Assembly (NCBI GenBank): GCA_023974075.1
Contig: CM043808.1
Span: 19,466,204-19,530,203 of the forward strand
Source of the DNA: Chaenocephalus aceratus
Taxonomy: Eukaryota > Chordata > Actinopteri > Perciformes > Channichthyidae
DNA: 64,000 nt
Reading direction: 5' to 3'
Shown here: one piece after another, positions 49,101-61,406 of the stretch
Layout of the letters: each line of letters starts with the position of its first letter
Position numbering within the stretch: the stretch's first letter is position 1
Translations under genes and position numbers: made by a program
Notes under the pieces: model-generated
Database searches by the model: none
Seen by the model: the letters and a program-made list of their open reading frames with translations, nothing else
What the model was told of the DNA's origin: nothing

Positions 49101-50476
49101 GTCTTTACATGACATTTCACATTTCAGAAAGAGGTGACAGTCTCATTGTATGTACACAACGCTTTTGTTTGTTTTTACATATTTGGAATATAAAGAGACT
49201 CCATTGTTGGTCTCTTCCGTCTGTGTGATGACTCATCTTGCAGTGCCGTGTTGCACGTTGTGCCTGTCATAGCAGTTAGAGTATGACTGAATATGTCTGA
49301 GTGGAGTGTGTACTGGCACACACACATTCAGAGCAGTTTCTAATATCAAGGTATCCATTCTGCCCTCTCTGCAGCAGCCAGAGGAAATCAATGCGTGATA
49401 TGGTTTTGTCTGTTTGGGGTTTGTTGTTGGTCTCCAGGCCTGGGGGGTCTGAATTCACTGTCATGTTTCGGTGGTGCTGTACATTGGGCAGCTTTTGCCA
49501 GTTATTCAAATTCATTGTTGCAGATGATTAACAAATTGTGGTTGTAGACTTCCCAGGGACTCAGATCTGCATGGTCAGAGACGGGTTGGGAGCAGGACTT
49601 GGCCAGTCTGACAGAGACAGAAAGACAGAAGAAAAGATTGCCACAGGTCAGAGGCAGTGAATATTTCTTTGTCATGAGGGTTGACCGGGTAAGCAGAGGT
49701 TAAAAACGGAGAGAAGAAGGGATACGATGTAAAATGATGGGAATGACAGGGAAGGAGCGGGAGGGCAAACATACAGAGCCATGAGAGGATTTCTGTTTCT
49801 GATGGAAAAGATAAATGCTAAGACAAAATGTTGGTATGGATAACTCTTAATCACTTATTTTCAAGAAACAAAACACAAGATTCTAAAATTGAAATATCTG
49901 TCTTTCGGTTGTGAATCTAATTTTATGTCAGGACTCATAATTTATTCAGGATTTAGTACTTTTGCTTATTTCAGGGAATACTCCAGTCTGCTTTGCACTA
50001 ATCAACGTAGTTTGGCTAATGATAGTGTGAGAGAAGAGTTAAGTGTATAAAGTTTCCATATTTGAAAAGCTTTTATGAATTTGTGTGCAATAATTGAACA
50101 CACAAAGGCAAACCCGAAGCGAGAAAGACATTTTTTCTCAATTATCAGTGACTTCAAGAATAATGAGTTTCAAGTTAACCAAAAATAAAAACGGTGGTCT
50201 CCTTCATTAATAAGACGAGGGCTAGCTGCTTGTTTATTTCTCAAAAACTCGCCAATTTCACAGCGAAACTGGTATTTATTTTTTCGTTTTCAACATATCA
50301 CAAGAATGCTTGACATCACAGTGACCTTGTAAGATGAGAGCTACTGATTTAATGATGTGCTTAATACTAATGTGTGTACAGAGCAAAAGTGGAAGAGTCC
50401 TGTGCAGAAATGAGGGGTATTCTACATGTACGGCAACATGCAGTACCGAGCATACAAGTCACATGCCGTCACTTAC
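46137..50476. other. Non-coding DNA downstream of the LDLRAP1-like exons
   Basis: No supported gene. The last exons of the minus-strand LDLRAP1-like gene should lie here, but I could not find a match to the family's C-terminus. Short open frames lack domains. Confidence 0.4.
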
Positions 50477-50505
50477 CGGTGTCCATCTCCTCGACTTCCA
50501 TGTTG
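50477..50505 (-). CDS. LDLRAP1-like micro-exon (weak candidate)
   Basis: A 29-nt segment with good splice signals (CCTGGCATGCAG and CCG|GTAAGT) reads NMEVEEMDT in the phase left by the previous candidate. There is no clear family match; it could be chance. Confidence 0.2.
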
Positions 50506-53500
50506 CTGCATGCCAGGTAGAAAAAGAAAAGCATGACTATGTGAGTCAAGAGCAAAGGGTAATATATGTAGAAATGCTGATAATGTATGCAGTTTGAACT
50601 AGATACAGTTTACAGAACGGACAGCGACACTACCTCATGTTAACATGCACGCCATGTGATGCAAAGGCAAAACCATACATCATTTTAAAGACACACTCAG
50701 AAAAACTTAAAATTGCAACAGCAATAAAAAAGAACCTCATTTTGATGAGGTCAAAATATTTAACTACATCAGTACCAAGCCAACAGCTGCTCATTTAACT
50801 CCAAGGTCACTATTAATTTAAAAAATCTCAAATACAAATGAAACCATTTAATAAACCCATTTGCACTGAAGCTGGTGTCAGGACACATTGCTCAGGTTAT
50901 AACAACGAGGCTTCACTTGAATAACTATATACTATTCTATCAATTGGAATTCTTTTCACAGAGGCCTCAACCCTGACCTGTTCTGGAGCTAATCAGTCAA
51001 TGCTTCTTCTGAGGTTGGTAGGGCTGCATCAGTAGAAGACTGCATGCGACCCGTTGACTCTGTGCTGCTACTTGGAATAAAGACATTTAAGTGGAATGGA
51101 AACCACAGATCAACCAATTAACCCTTAATGCCATTTTTCTATTCACAGATTCAGATGTAAGTAAGAAAGTGGCTCAATATGTCATGTGATGGTGGTTTTA
51201 TACACAGGAGAGATAGCCAACACACCAAACCTTAAGGATAACAAAAAAAGTATTTGTATATTATCCAATGTGTGCCAACTCCTATTGGGATTGTTTAATG
51301 TTATAAGCTACACAAAGCTCTTAACATGTCAGAACAGTTGGGAACCAATCAGCTGATGCAGATGTCCTGTAGAAAAGTCAACCGTCAAACGCTGAGATGG
51401 TTTGTTTCTATGTATTAATGTGAGGCAGTAGATGTTTGTGGAGAGATGAGGCCATTATGTGTTCATCTCTTCAAAATGCACGATCAATGGTTTGTTAAAT
51501 CTGTTTCCTAATCTATTTCCTTGGCACAATTTGCTGTTATCAAATCGCCAACTTCTCCACCTGAGCCAAGCGTCAAATCTCTTTTGGGATTTTTGCCACA
51601 CACGTTGATGATGCACATAAAATGAGGTGCATTGAAACCATGACAGTACATACAAAAGTGATCCCTGAAAGTGAACAAACAATATGACATTCAGAGAGAG
51701 CACACAGGGCAGGATGCACATCTGTCAAGGCTCCTTAAGGTTCCTCGAGACAGGGTAACTGTGAGAGAATATTTTAAGGATATCTCTTTGTATTTTAAGA
51801 TTCTCAGTTCGTCTTGCCTGTGCTCTGTCTGTAACTAGAGGAGGACAAAGGTCAAAGAGGTCTTCTGCTTTCCTGTGGGTGAGGGGTTTAAAGGCACATG
51901 CAGAGTTGGATATAGAGATGTCTTTGTTTTTAGGGTCTGGTGTTGATTACCAGAGGCGGGAAAATAGGCCACTCCTTATGGATATACAGACCATGTATTT
52001 GAGCTATGTCTTCAGAGATTGCAAGGTGGCCGACATGAAAATGTGACTATGCTGTGTAATCTCTCCCGGCCGTTGGATCTCTCAATAAATCCCAGTGTTT
52101 GACATTCAGAATTCCTGCTCCTCCCGTGTCTCTCCGAGTCCTGATTTCCATTGCAACAGAAGTTTCCCTTACAGTACCGACAACCCTTCTGTGCCAATCT
52201 ACTCCTAAAGTCACATCACAGCAACACTGAGGATGTGCGACAGCCCAGACAGCTCCACAGTCCTCCAGCTCTCAGGTCAGATCTTATCCTCCTTTTGTGC
52301 CCCGCCAAACCTTCCTCTCTAGGATGTCAGATTAAGATCTAAGTGTTCCACCTCCCCACATTTGACATCCACACTCGAGGTCAGTATTTCCTCCTCTCTG
52401 CTGATCTCCTTCCACACGCAGACAGCTTCTACATTCACTTCTGTATATAATATTTACCCATTTGGCTTCAAGTGTTCCATGCTTTAACACAGCAAACACA
52501 TCTTTTAGCCGCAGGCAACACCATTTACTGAGTTGCAATCCCTTTAAAGTGTGAGGCCCCATTCCCTTTGCTGCTCTTGTCGTGATAATACAGTACTGCA
52601 GGACACATACAGTACACACAGATCAGCTGGTTATATCAGGATATGAAAATCTATGCCGAGGGCTCAGATACCACTGACCCGTGTGGCTGATTTCAAACCG
52701 TTTTTGAGGCATATTATACGATGTATGTCACAGTGACTACATGCATGATGAAGTGTTAAATCATATCATGTTTACAGTGTTTTCTGGGCTACACCCACCG
52801 AGACTCAAAGTTCACATTTTAGTCTCTCTGCAGGCGTCTCACTGCAATTTCACAGACCGCCACACTCTCAAAGAAAGTACAACAAAGGTGTGGCATTGTA
52901 ATCTTTGTTCAGAGATGAAATGCTGGTGCACTGTGGAGCGCCCTTCCTGGCTTCAGTCTCCGTGCTCCTGACAGCTTCGTCAGGTGACAATCACGTTGGC
53001 AGGAGAGGAAAGGAAAGTCACTTCTGTTGTCTGCCAGGCTTCAAGGGCTGCAGAGATCTCACAGGAGTGCAGACTGCTGCCTAGTTACACACTCAATCAC
53101 TGTAGTGTGTGACAGAGCCAACACTAGTCTATTCACAGGCATTGTTGTGCAGTTATTTATAATACGGTATCAAAGCTAATCAAACAAATTAACTGCCCTC
53201 AATTAATGCTTGTAATGATTTTCAGTAAAGTTAATGGCTTACAGAGTTGCAGGAGTCAGGCTGTTTTATTGAGATGCTTCAACGTAACACTTCCAAGGTA
53301 GTGGATCAAGTTATCTCCAACTACTTGAAATGATCATTTATTTCGATTTAGAGCTGACAGCTGCTTAGCTCTGAAACTGCCTTGCTTTTATTCAGCTCTG
53401 ATTTAAGACACGACAAATAAGTACAGGTGTTGAGTTTTGACCCGTCTTGCTTACAGCAGATCATTTATATAGGTTCATTTTATAAAATCTTACCAAATGC

Positions 53501-56500
53501 CTCAAAACTGACATCATGTTCAACACCTCACCAGTCAATCTTGAGTCGTAAAATATGTATCAAACACCAATCTATTTAAAATACTTATTCTTTCTACGTC
53601 TACGACATAGATGCAATGCAATGCCTCTTTTTGTAAGGAGTTACCTGTGAAAATTAGACTGTTGCATGTGTGTTGCCTTTCCGTGTGTTTATACATGTCA
53701 GTCAACGTGTCACTTGAAGGTTTTCTTATTCAAAAGAGTCCGAAAGGTGACTGACAGCTGACAGTCACCTTCAATGCAACCGTCATCCTTTAAAATAGCT
53801 CCACAGTATAAAGAGGTGATGTTCGGAACGTAAATCAACATAACAATGGTTTCATACATTTGGTTTTATGGGGAGTATTTGTTGCTCGAGAACAATCCCG
53901 TCTCCTTTCCTAAATAAAATAATATATCCCTCAGTGCTCTGTTGACTCTAAGTATTATGAATAAGGTTACCTTGAAAACGGATCATCGAGTCCATCGTCA
54001 ACATCCTGTTGGGACATGAACAATAACAATCAATAAACACATACATTACTTCAAATGACAATCCTGCTGAGTCAGCTGCTGTCACAACTCATTTCCTCTG
54101 AGTGAGACACACACTAATTAAGAGCTAAATAATTAAATATTGCATATTTCAGATGTTTCATGTTTACTTATGTTACAATCACCGTGACTGTATGGCAATA
54201 TTGCATGACTTTACATACGGGGAAAGTCTGGAAACATTTGGAAGGGATAGATTGTTGGTTCTCTGTAAGCAAGTGATCAAACCTATTTAAAAGCGATTCA
54301 TTTTTCTTATGATAAAATAAATATAACTTTGTCAAATTAGGACTTGAAATGATATTCATTATAACCAGAAGCAATGCAAACATGAAGGAATTATAAAAAA
54401 AGCACAACATTAGAGAGGAGAGTATTAGAATAAAGTTGGGTGAGGCAAATATGTTATACTGCATGAGATCAGCCTGCAGAGACATCATCATGAATATGCT
54501 GCCACCTAGTGTTCAGAACATGCAAGTAAACACCAGGAAACTGGCAGCTTCTGTAGCATGACGATTTCAAATTATTTACACATTACCTTTACGCTCTGAT
54601 TGTTGCTAACTTATCTACTTAAAACAGTCCCATTTTTAAGGATAAGAAACGTTGTGGAAGAATTAGTTCATAGTCCACAGCTAAGCACCCTTAGACAAGT
54701 TCATTGTATCAATGTCAGTCCATCACATGTATCAATGAGTTGGAATAATTCATGTACACAACATGGCATTGATACAGTATAATGCTAAGGTGACGTATAT
54801 CACTGTACTGGCCTAATGTATAGGGCATTTTTGCAAACAGACTGTATTTCCAAACTGCGTGGGCAGAACCATCTTTATTCTGATCGAGTCATCTGTCATA
54901 ATTAACTATGTTGATATTTGTTGTTGTTTTTTGCTTAGATGTCTCGGAAAAGGAAATTCAGAAGTAAGGAAACTGCCCCAAAATCAAGGTAAGTTTTATC
55001 ATGGAAGCTATCAAATTAAAAACCATACTAAATTAGTTTTATGCAGTGAGCTATATAGGTTTAAAACTCAAGAAAATGCCAGTACTAGTGTTGGTTAAAC
55101 ATCTTGAGTTGTTGTCTTGGACTTGTTATCATGTAACAAGAAGTTGGATAATATCCAACCTAACCATAAAAACTGATTTAATCTCTGCTTTCGGCACAAT
55201 CAGCAGTTTTGGTGAGACCTACCCAAGAGTCGTGTTTGATTGGTCGTCTTCGAGTCGGGTTACTGCGAGGCGAGGGCGAGCTGAGTGACGCGGAGAAGAA
55301 GGGCCTCCGGAGCTTCTCCTCCATCACAAGTGGCTTGTGTTGCTCTGGATCCGAGGGTCAGGGGGACAGGTGAGACAGAGGGGGACAGATGAGAGGGGAA
55401 AGGGACGGGACACATACAGCAGAGAGAGAAGAAGAAGACGCTTGTCAGCTTGTTCCGTCTCTTTAACTCTGCAGGAAAACATCAGATCCAGCCTGTGGTG
55501 CTCACAGCTTCCTCTGCAACAGGCAGCATTTAAAACAGTCTGAAAAACGTTCATACGTCTTTCTGTCTCGACCTACTCCCGTGATCCTTAAGGCTTCACA
55601 TCACATTTTCTCTCTGTCCTCGGGCTACTGGAAGTGGAGCTACTTTGAATTGAGCTGGACAGACAGCCTTTAACTAACCACATACTGAATGGATGATTAG
55701 GTCTCATTTGCAGACGCTTTGACCCCCTCAGGAGTGGGAGACATGTGGCTTATAAATGTCACGGCCATAGGGAAGTACTTAAGGTTTACTCTGACTGAGT
55801 AGTGAGTGGCAGATCATTAGGTGAATTATCCCAAGTGTCTGTGGGAATTGATTGACGGGAGTTAAATGTGTGCTAAAAATGACTCGTCGTGGTTTGCACA
55901 CAAGGTCAATTTAAAGTCACTATGCAACAGACTACAGTAGCGTTGACTTATTCATGTTTGCTAGATACTGTTGGGTTTTCGAGGATTATAAAAGCCTTAC
56001 GTCTCGAGAAATGTGGTCTTTTCTCACTCTAGATCTGCATGTCATTGCCTTCTCATTTCAGTGACAATATATTATGGTTTATTTTTATTGGAAAAATCGA
56101 TGATAGTCATCTTGCCTTTTCTTTATCTCCTGGAATTACAACACCTCAATTCATCCTGGCCTTACCGATTGCAATTCTAAAGTCTGCAGTGAATGTAACC
56201 AATAATAAGACTGTCTGTATAACATTCAATATTATAATCAAATGAGCAACACTCAAACATATTGATGAATGATGGGAAAGCAATTGGAGGCAGAAAGCTG
56301 TAGAAAAACCAACCTGTTCCATTGCCACAATATGCATACCTCCCAGTAAGCTCAGTGTGGACAATAAGCCGTCGGCTCTTGAGAGCTGGTAAGAGCCAGC
56401 TGTTATTTGTGAGTGAAGCTTTGCCTGTATAAACAGTGTTCACCAACACATCTGGCAGATAGAGACTGGAAGACATATTTTGGGGAAACAGCAGTATTTT

Positions 56501-58473
56501 CATACAGTACATGCTAATTGTATGTGTAATCAGTTTATCTGTTAAACAGCATCTTTTGTATGCTAACGTTAATGGTTTGAAACACACACCGATTATTTCT
56601 CACTTCCTGTAGAGCTGACCTTGTGTAGTGTCTGTTAGCATTATCACTTCGACTTGACCCTTTCTCACTGGTAACAATATATGCTAGCTTTCCAGAGGAC
56701 GGATGTCTATGACGAGAGTATGACTTGTTGTTAAAGAAAAACTTGGGAAATGGGAGGAAGAGTGCCACTTACACATTTGCCTCTGGAAAGTATGTTTACC
56801 TTCCAGCAATTTGTTCAAGTCCTTATTGAAATTCTACCTCAATGCTACATGCATTGTTTGTAGTAAAAACAACACATCTCTATGCTAAGCTAAGCTAAGG
56901 TAATTGCATACTGTCTCTAGCTTTAGATGGCATAAACCAACATGTGTTTTCTCATCTAAAACTCTGAAAGAAAACAAATCAGTATTTTTCCAAACTTTCC
57001 CCTCAAATCCCACTATTAAATAGTGTGTTGATTATTCCCCAAATACAAAACCATGCTTTATAGAAAGCCACTGAAATTAAATCCTAACCTTCAGGAAACC
57101 TTTTGATTATTGCAGTTAAAATGATGTAATGTACAGAGAGAAGCCCAGTGGGAAATGAAAACATGAAGAGAACGTACCAGAAGGAACACACTGAGGGCCT
57201 GCTGTCTGCGTCTGCCCTTTGCTGGCTGCACAAGAACAGCAAGTCCTGGCCTTCTTGCTTTTGTCTGCAGACGAAAAACACTTCTCAAAACTTGACCTGA
57301 AGAAAACAAGATGATCCAGCTATGTGATAGAAATGAAATGTGATAATATTTTAACTTTTGGTTGTCAGCATTCTTAATTTAAATACAGGGACTACATATA
57401 GTGCATCGTATGAGTAAAGATGATCTCAACTCATATTGTACCAAAGGTCTGATAGAGGGTGTCGTATGCTGTACACATTGTAAAGCCCCCTGAGACAAAT
57501 GTGTACTTTGTGACACAGGGCTATATACTGTAAATAACATTTCATTGATTGAATGATTTTTTCTTAAAACAAAGTAAAAATGTAACTACTTCCTGTTCAG
57601 TGAACTCACCTTCCTGAGCAATCTCCCAAAGATCAAGCGCTACTTTAAAAGCCTGCGCTACAGTTAATGTCACAGCCTGAGCCTGGAGACAAGAGATGGG
57701 AAAAAACACAGTAATGAGACAAAAATAGCGAAATATAAAATGTAATCTTTAGTTAGGACTCAATAAAATGCTTTGTAATAAAATGGTACAAATATTAACC
57801 ATGTATTAGTTTCTAAATACTAGCATATTAGTATTACATCTAATATAATCTTTGTTAAACACATATTAACGCATTATTCTGAATGACCACATACCACAAC
57901 TACTAGGACATTTATTAAGGGTTTGATACGAAACGAGTGTAGTAAATGGTTCATATGGGTACCGTAGTATAAAGTGTCACTGAAAATGTTTCCATAACAT
58001 CTTTACTCTGATATTTCAACCATCTACTGTGATATATAGATTTATTTGAGTAAGAATTAACCATTTGTTATAATAAGCTGAACTATTACTACGACAATAC
58101 CATTTCTAATCTTATCAATTTCTCAAAATATGTGTGACCAACAGTGTAAGAGCTGTAAGGTGTGCTGCCACTAGAGGGAGCCACACACTAGCTACATGTA
58201 TGCTCTGCTGCCCAAAACCCAATGAACCTTGTAAACTAATTCCCTAAATAATCAGATTTGAAGACCTGCTTAAGCCCAAGAGTTTTCTGTACATCAAGCT
58301 AAACATAGCTTTATACAAACAGGTATTTATAACAAATTCACAACTGTGGCACACTTACTATCTTCTTCTTTTGGCAGAGAAACGCATGGCACTCCAGGGT
58401 CTCGTTGAACTGACTCTGAGAGACATATGCGAAGACTTTATCCTGAGTTTTATCTGCTGTGCAGTACGAGATT
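50477..58473 (-). CDS. ldlrap1: LDLRAP1 (ARH)-like clathrin adaptor, partial
   Basis: LDLRAP1 is a cytoplasmic adaptor: its PTB domain binds NPxY tails of LDL-receptor family proteins, and its C-terminal half binds clathrin and the AP-2 beta2 appendage to drive endocytosis. Exons on the minus strand: 58473-58359, 57682-57610, 57264-57178 (phases fit), then 54005-53971 and 50505-50477 (less sure). The PTB segment ISYCTADKTQDKVFAYVSQS, LECHAFLCQKKKI and AQAVTLTVAQAFKVALDLWE matches the family closely. Exons upstream of the PTB middle are not present down to 61 kb and probably lie beyond the window. One exon between 57178 and 54005 is needed to satisfy phase and was not found. The region after the PTB domain differs from mammalian LDLRAP1, so this may be a fish-specific paralogue. 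Confidence 0.75.
50506..53970. other. Intron-like DNA between LDLRAP1-like candidate exons
   Basis: No gene or well-bounded repeat recognised. If the micro-exon at 50477-50505 is false, this belongs to the intron or region downstream of the exon at 53971. Confidence 0.4.
53971..54005 (-). CDS. ldlrap1: LDLRAP1-like exon: AP-2-binding motif (candidate)
   Basis: Between CCCAACAG and AAG|GTAACC the minus strand reads DVDDGLDDPFS in phase 0. Mammalian LDLRAP1 has a similar DDGLDEAFSR motif that binds the AP-2 beta2 appendage as a helix. It is short (35 nt), so the call rests on the motif and splice signals. Confidence 0.45.
54006..57177. other. Intron-like DNA of the LDLRAP1-like gene
   Basis: At least one missing exon should lie here. 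On the plus strand two short open stretches end in donors: 54939-54989 (MSRKRKFRSKETAPKS before GTAAGT) and about 55183-55369 (ends GTGAGA); neither is assigned. CpG density rises locally at 55220-55320. Confidence 0.4.
57178..57264 (-). CDS. ldlrap1: LDLRAP1-like exon: post-PTB basic/cysteine segment
   Basis: It sits between TCGTCTGCAG and G|GTACGT and is open in phase 1: KSKKARTCCSCAASKGQTQT, then AGPQCVPS. The length is divisible by three (87), so skipping would keep frame. The segment does not resemble the acidic post-PTB region of mammalian LDLRAP1, but position and phase fit. The clustered cysteines could be palmitoylated; that is only a guess. Confidence 0.5.
57610..57682 (-). CDS. ldlrap1: LDLRAP1-like exon: PTB C-terminal helix
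   Basis: It follows CTCCAG and reads AQAVTLTVAQAFKVALDLWE and IAQE, the long C-terminal helix that closes the PTB peptide groove. The donor is G|GTGAGT, phase 1. The phase agrees with the exon before and after. Confidence 0.85.
58359..58473 (-). CDS. ldlrap1: LDLRAP1-like exon: PTB domain, central part
   Basis: After a CTTTTTCTTGCAG acceptor the exon reads ISYCTADKTQDKVFAYVSQS, then QFNETLECHAFLCQKKKI, and leaves in phase 0 at ATA|GTAAGT. This is the core of the PTB fold including the strand that pairs with the NPxY peptide. Confidence 0.85.
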
Positions 58474-59234
58474 CTGCAAGAAAAAGAGAGACAAACAACA
58501 TTATTCAAATGCACTAACACCATTAACCCGCTTGAAATAAGTGCATCCGTGATGATAGATGAGCAAATGCAGCCAACGGCAACCAATTTATAACATGAAT
58601 GAAAGAATAAGACAAAGATCCTTTTTAATCACAGGACACACAGGCAGAACAAAGGACACCATGAGCAGTGTATCATCTGCTAGCTCGCACTCTTAATCCC
58701 TCCTCGTACATCAAGGTAAACTGCACTGCATGTCGGTCCAGGCCATAACTTTGCTTTTTGCTCTCAACCTTGCCATATGCATAAGCAAACCGATTGCAGG
58801 ATGAAATACGCTGGTTTTGAATATGATGCTGCTGGAGTCCCACAGCTGGGAACAGAGGAGCAGCAGTGCCACCATGAGAGAGGCTTGAAGCTGTGACTGG
58901 GCTTTTCAGTACTTTATATGTCCGGATAATGTGTGTTATTATGCAAAAATCGACTGACATTTTTTGCTTTGTACATTTAAGGTTTTCCATGAAAGACTCA
59001 AACGGAAAATTGACTCTGACTCATGGTCTCTTTTTATTATAAATTCTGCATACAAAACATGAATAAAAGAACATCAGCCACTCGAGAGGGTTCCTACACA
59101 GTTCCCATTTCATACTTTCATAGTTTTTCAGACTTTGAAGTGGATTCTCAGACCATATTTGATTTTAGGACTGGTTTTCTGCTCTAAATACCATAAGCAC
59201 TCTGCCAGCATGATACTTTTATGAACAGAAATGC

Positions 59235-59460
59235 AGTATTTAAAGATTCAAGGCTTGTATTGTCATTCGTACATAGCAACAGTGTAGTTATCAATGAAAA
59301 TATTAGGTCACGGGCTCCTCCCACAGTGCAACACATACAACTGATAAAATAGTGCAAGTAAATACAATAAAATAGAAATAGTGTAGAATAGTCTATATAA
59401 AAGCAATTTGAATATTGATATATATATATATATATATAAGTTGCAATAAATAAATAAATC
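59235..59460. repeat. Interspersed repeat with (TA)n
   Basis: TTGTATTGTCATTCGTACAT, then CACGGGCTCCTCCCACAGTG is a phrase I know from fish genomes as an interspersed repeat. It is followed by an AT-rich stretch with a (TA)n run at 59418-59439. Ends not defined. Confidence 0.45.
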
Positions 59461-60070
59461 TAAGGATAGTCTTGAAATATTTCCCATACCAATCCAGACA
59501 TGGAAATCTCTCAAATCAAAGCGCAAAGTATCCCTGATACTACAAAGGCACGTGAAACCGCATGACATCAGATGCAGAAATACAATATATTGCAACTTCT
59601 GATGAAATATAAGAGTTTCTTTTGTCTGTAATAAATCCCAAGTCTTGAAATGCGGATTGATCTCCACTGCGGCTATATTGCGCTTTGAAATCTCATTCCC
59701 TCACAGTCACACTGAATCTCTTCTGGATCTAATATCTGTTTTTGAAGAAATCCAATTGCCTGCAAATCCTGTGACAGCCATGGCCATTTATTTTCAATAG
59801 TTATCTAAAACCAATCTAGACAGAGCCCAGCAAGCCATTTCGCTCCCCCACCCACACCTCGGTTTACGACGGGTGCAAAACCGATGGATATGTTTCCTCA
59901 GTTGTTTTTTGTTGCAGGCTAATAGTAATGCAATCGACTTTGAGTCACCGCGTGTGACTTCCTGGGGTTGTTACCTGAACCAGCAGAGTGTGTCATGTGA
60001 TGCTTTCAATCAGGGGTGTAAATGAGCCGTAGCAACCTTGGCCATTATAATTAAACACACATCTTCTATT

Positions 60071-60355
60071 ATAAGCAGCACAAGGGCAGTCTGGGCTCAA
60101 TTGCACCCTTTAAGTTTATTTATTTATTTTTATTATATATACTATTTTGTATGTTCTTTCCCACTATGTCTATCATTAAGTATGGTATTCCTGTCATGCT
60201 ATGTTTTTTCTATATTATTTCTTGTTGGCTGTTCCGTTTGTCTTCTATGTTGAAAAAGAGAAGCATGATTTCCACCCCAAAGAAGTCAGTACTATTGCTT
60301 ACACTTGCATGCTTCTTCTCAATACAAATATCTGAAACATAAGCAGCACAAGGGC
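60071..60355. repeat. 17-bp direct repeat flanking a 251-bp segment
   Basis: ATAAGCAGCACAAGGGC occurs at 60071-60087 and again at 60339-60355. The enclosed segment has no recognised content. A duplication of this length is what a LINE-mediated retroposition leaves. Confidence 0.7.
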
Positions 60356-61406
60356 CAGACTTGGTCCTTTCACTCTCATTACCCAGGTATATAATTCTAC
60401 TTGTGTACGTTATTCATCTCTGAATAGCCCAGATCAAATCATCCCATCTCAATTAGACGGCATGTCATCATCATTAGTGAGTGAGGGATTACACCACAGG
60501 ATTCAGTGGTGTGTGGATCTCTATGTAATTCGCCATCATGACAGTTACTTGTTGTAAAGCGTAAACAAAGGGGATTTGCAGCTGGCAGCCACTCGTTTGC
60601 TGCACCACTTCAACGGGGGCACTAAAAATAAAGTAATTTATTCCATCAAACAACAAGCATGAAATCACCAGCGCTCGGATCTCCCTCCTCAGATTGTTTG
60701 CTGGCTTGCACCACTGATGCATGACCCACATTGCAATGCCCATGACACCCGGCTCTGTATCCCCCCCCTCACCCCCCTCCGTGCTTTAACTTATATTTGG
60801 GCCTTATTAATTGCAGGAAAATGAGTAGAGATAAAGTTGAAAGGGTTGCTCTATTTTAGTTTGGAAAACAAGTGTGATGTAACCACAGTGTTCAATATAA
60901 CCTTCGTTAACATCTTAATAAGATAATATCTATTTTATTCCTAGAATATTTTTGATCAAACTGAACTTATTAGTGTGGGCTTTAATTGTGAAAGCCTTGA
61001 CAGAGATGCATCGTCCCCTGTGTGCTCTCTTTTAATATTGTTGGTATTTTAATTATATCAATAACTGTATAAATTATTGATTATAAAAGTAATACATACA
61101 ACCGAATAATGCATCCTGTAGTATTACAGTACTATCAATAGTCCTCAACGCGTATGCAAACAGAGCATCAATCTCATTACGCCAATCCTGATTGGCTGGT
61201 GATCTTGACGTCAACGTCAGGGAATCCACCCACCCTTTAAGTAGCTTGCGCTACGACGCAGCGTCATTCAAAATAAGCACCTCTTCTCGCTTCACCATAG
61301 CAAGAAGGGCCGTCTGGTGAGACATCTCACTTCATGTTACTCTCCGTTCGATGTCTCACTATGGGATATTGAAACTCCCGTATTGCTAGACATGTTATCT
61401 CGAAAA

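Larger units (their letters stand above)
58474..61150. other. Intron-like DNA upstream of the PTB exon
   Basis: No exon of the N-terminal part of LDLRAP1 is visible. It contains the repeat at 59235-59460 and a 17-bp direct duplication (60071-60087 and 60339-60355). Confidence 0.4.
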
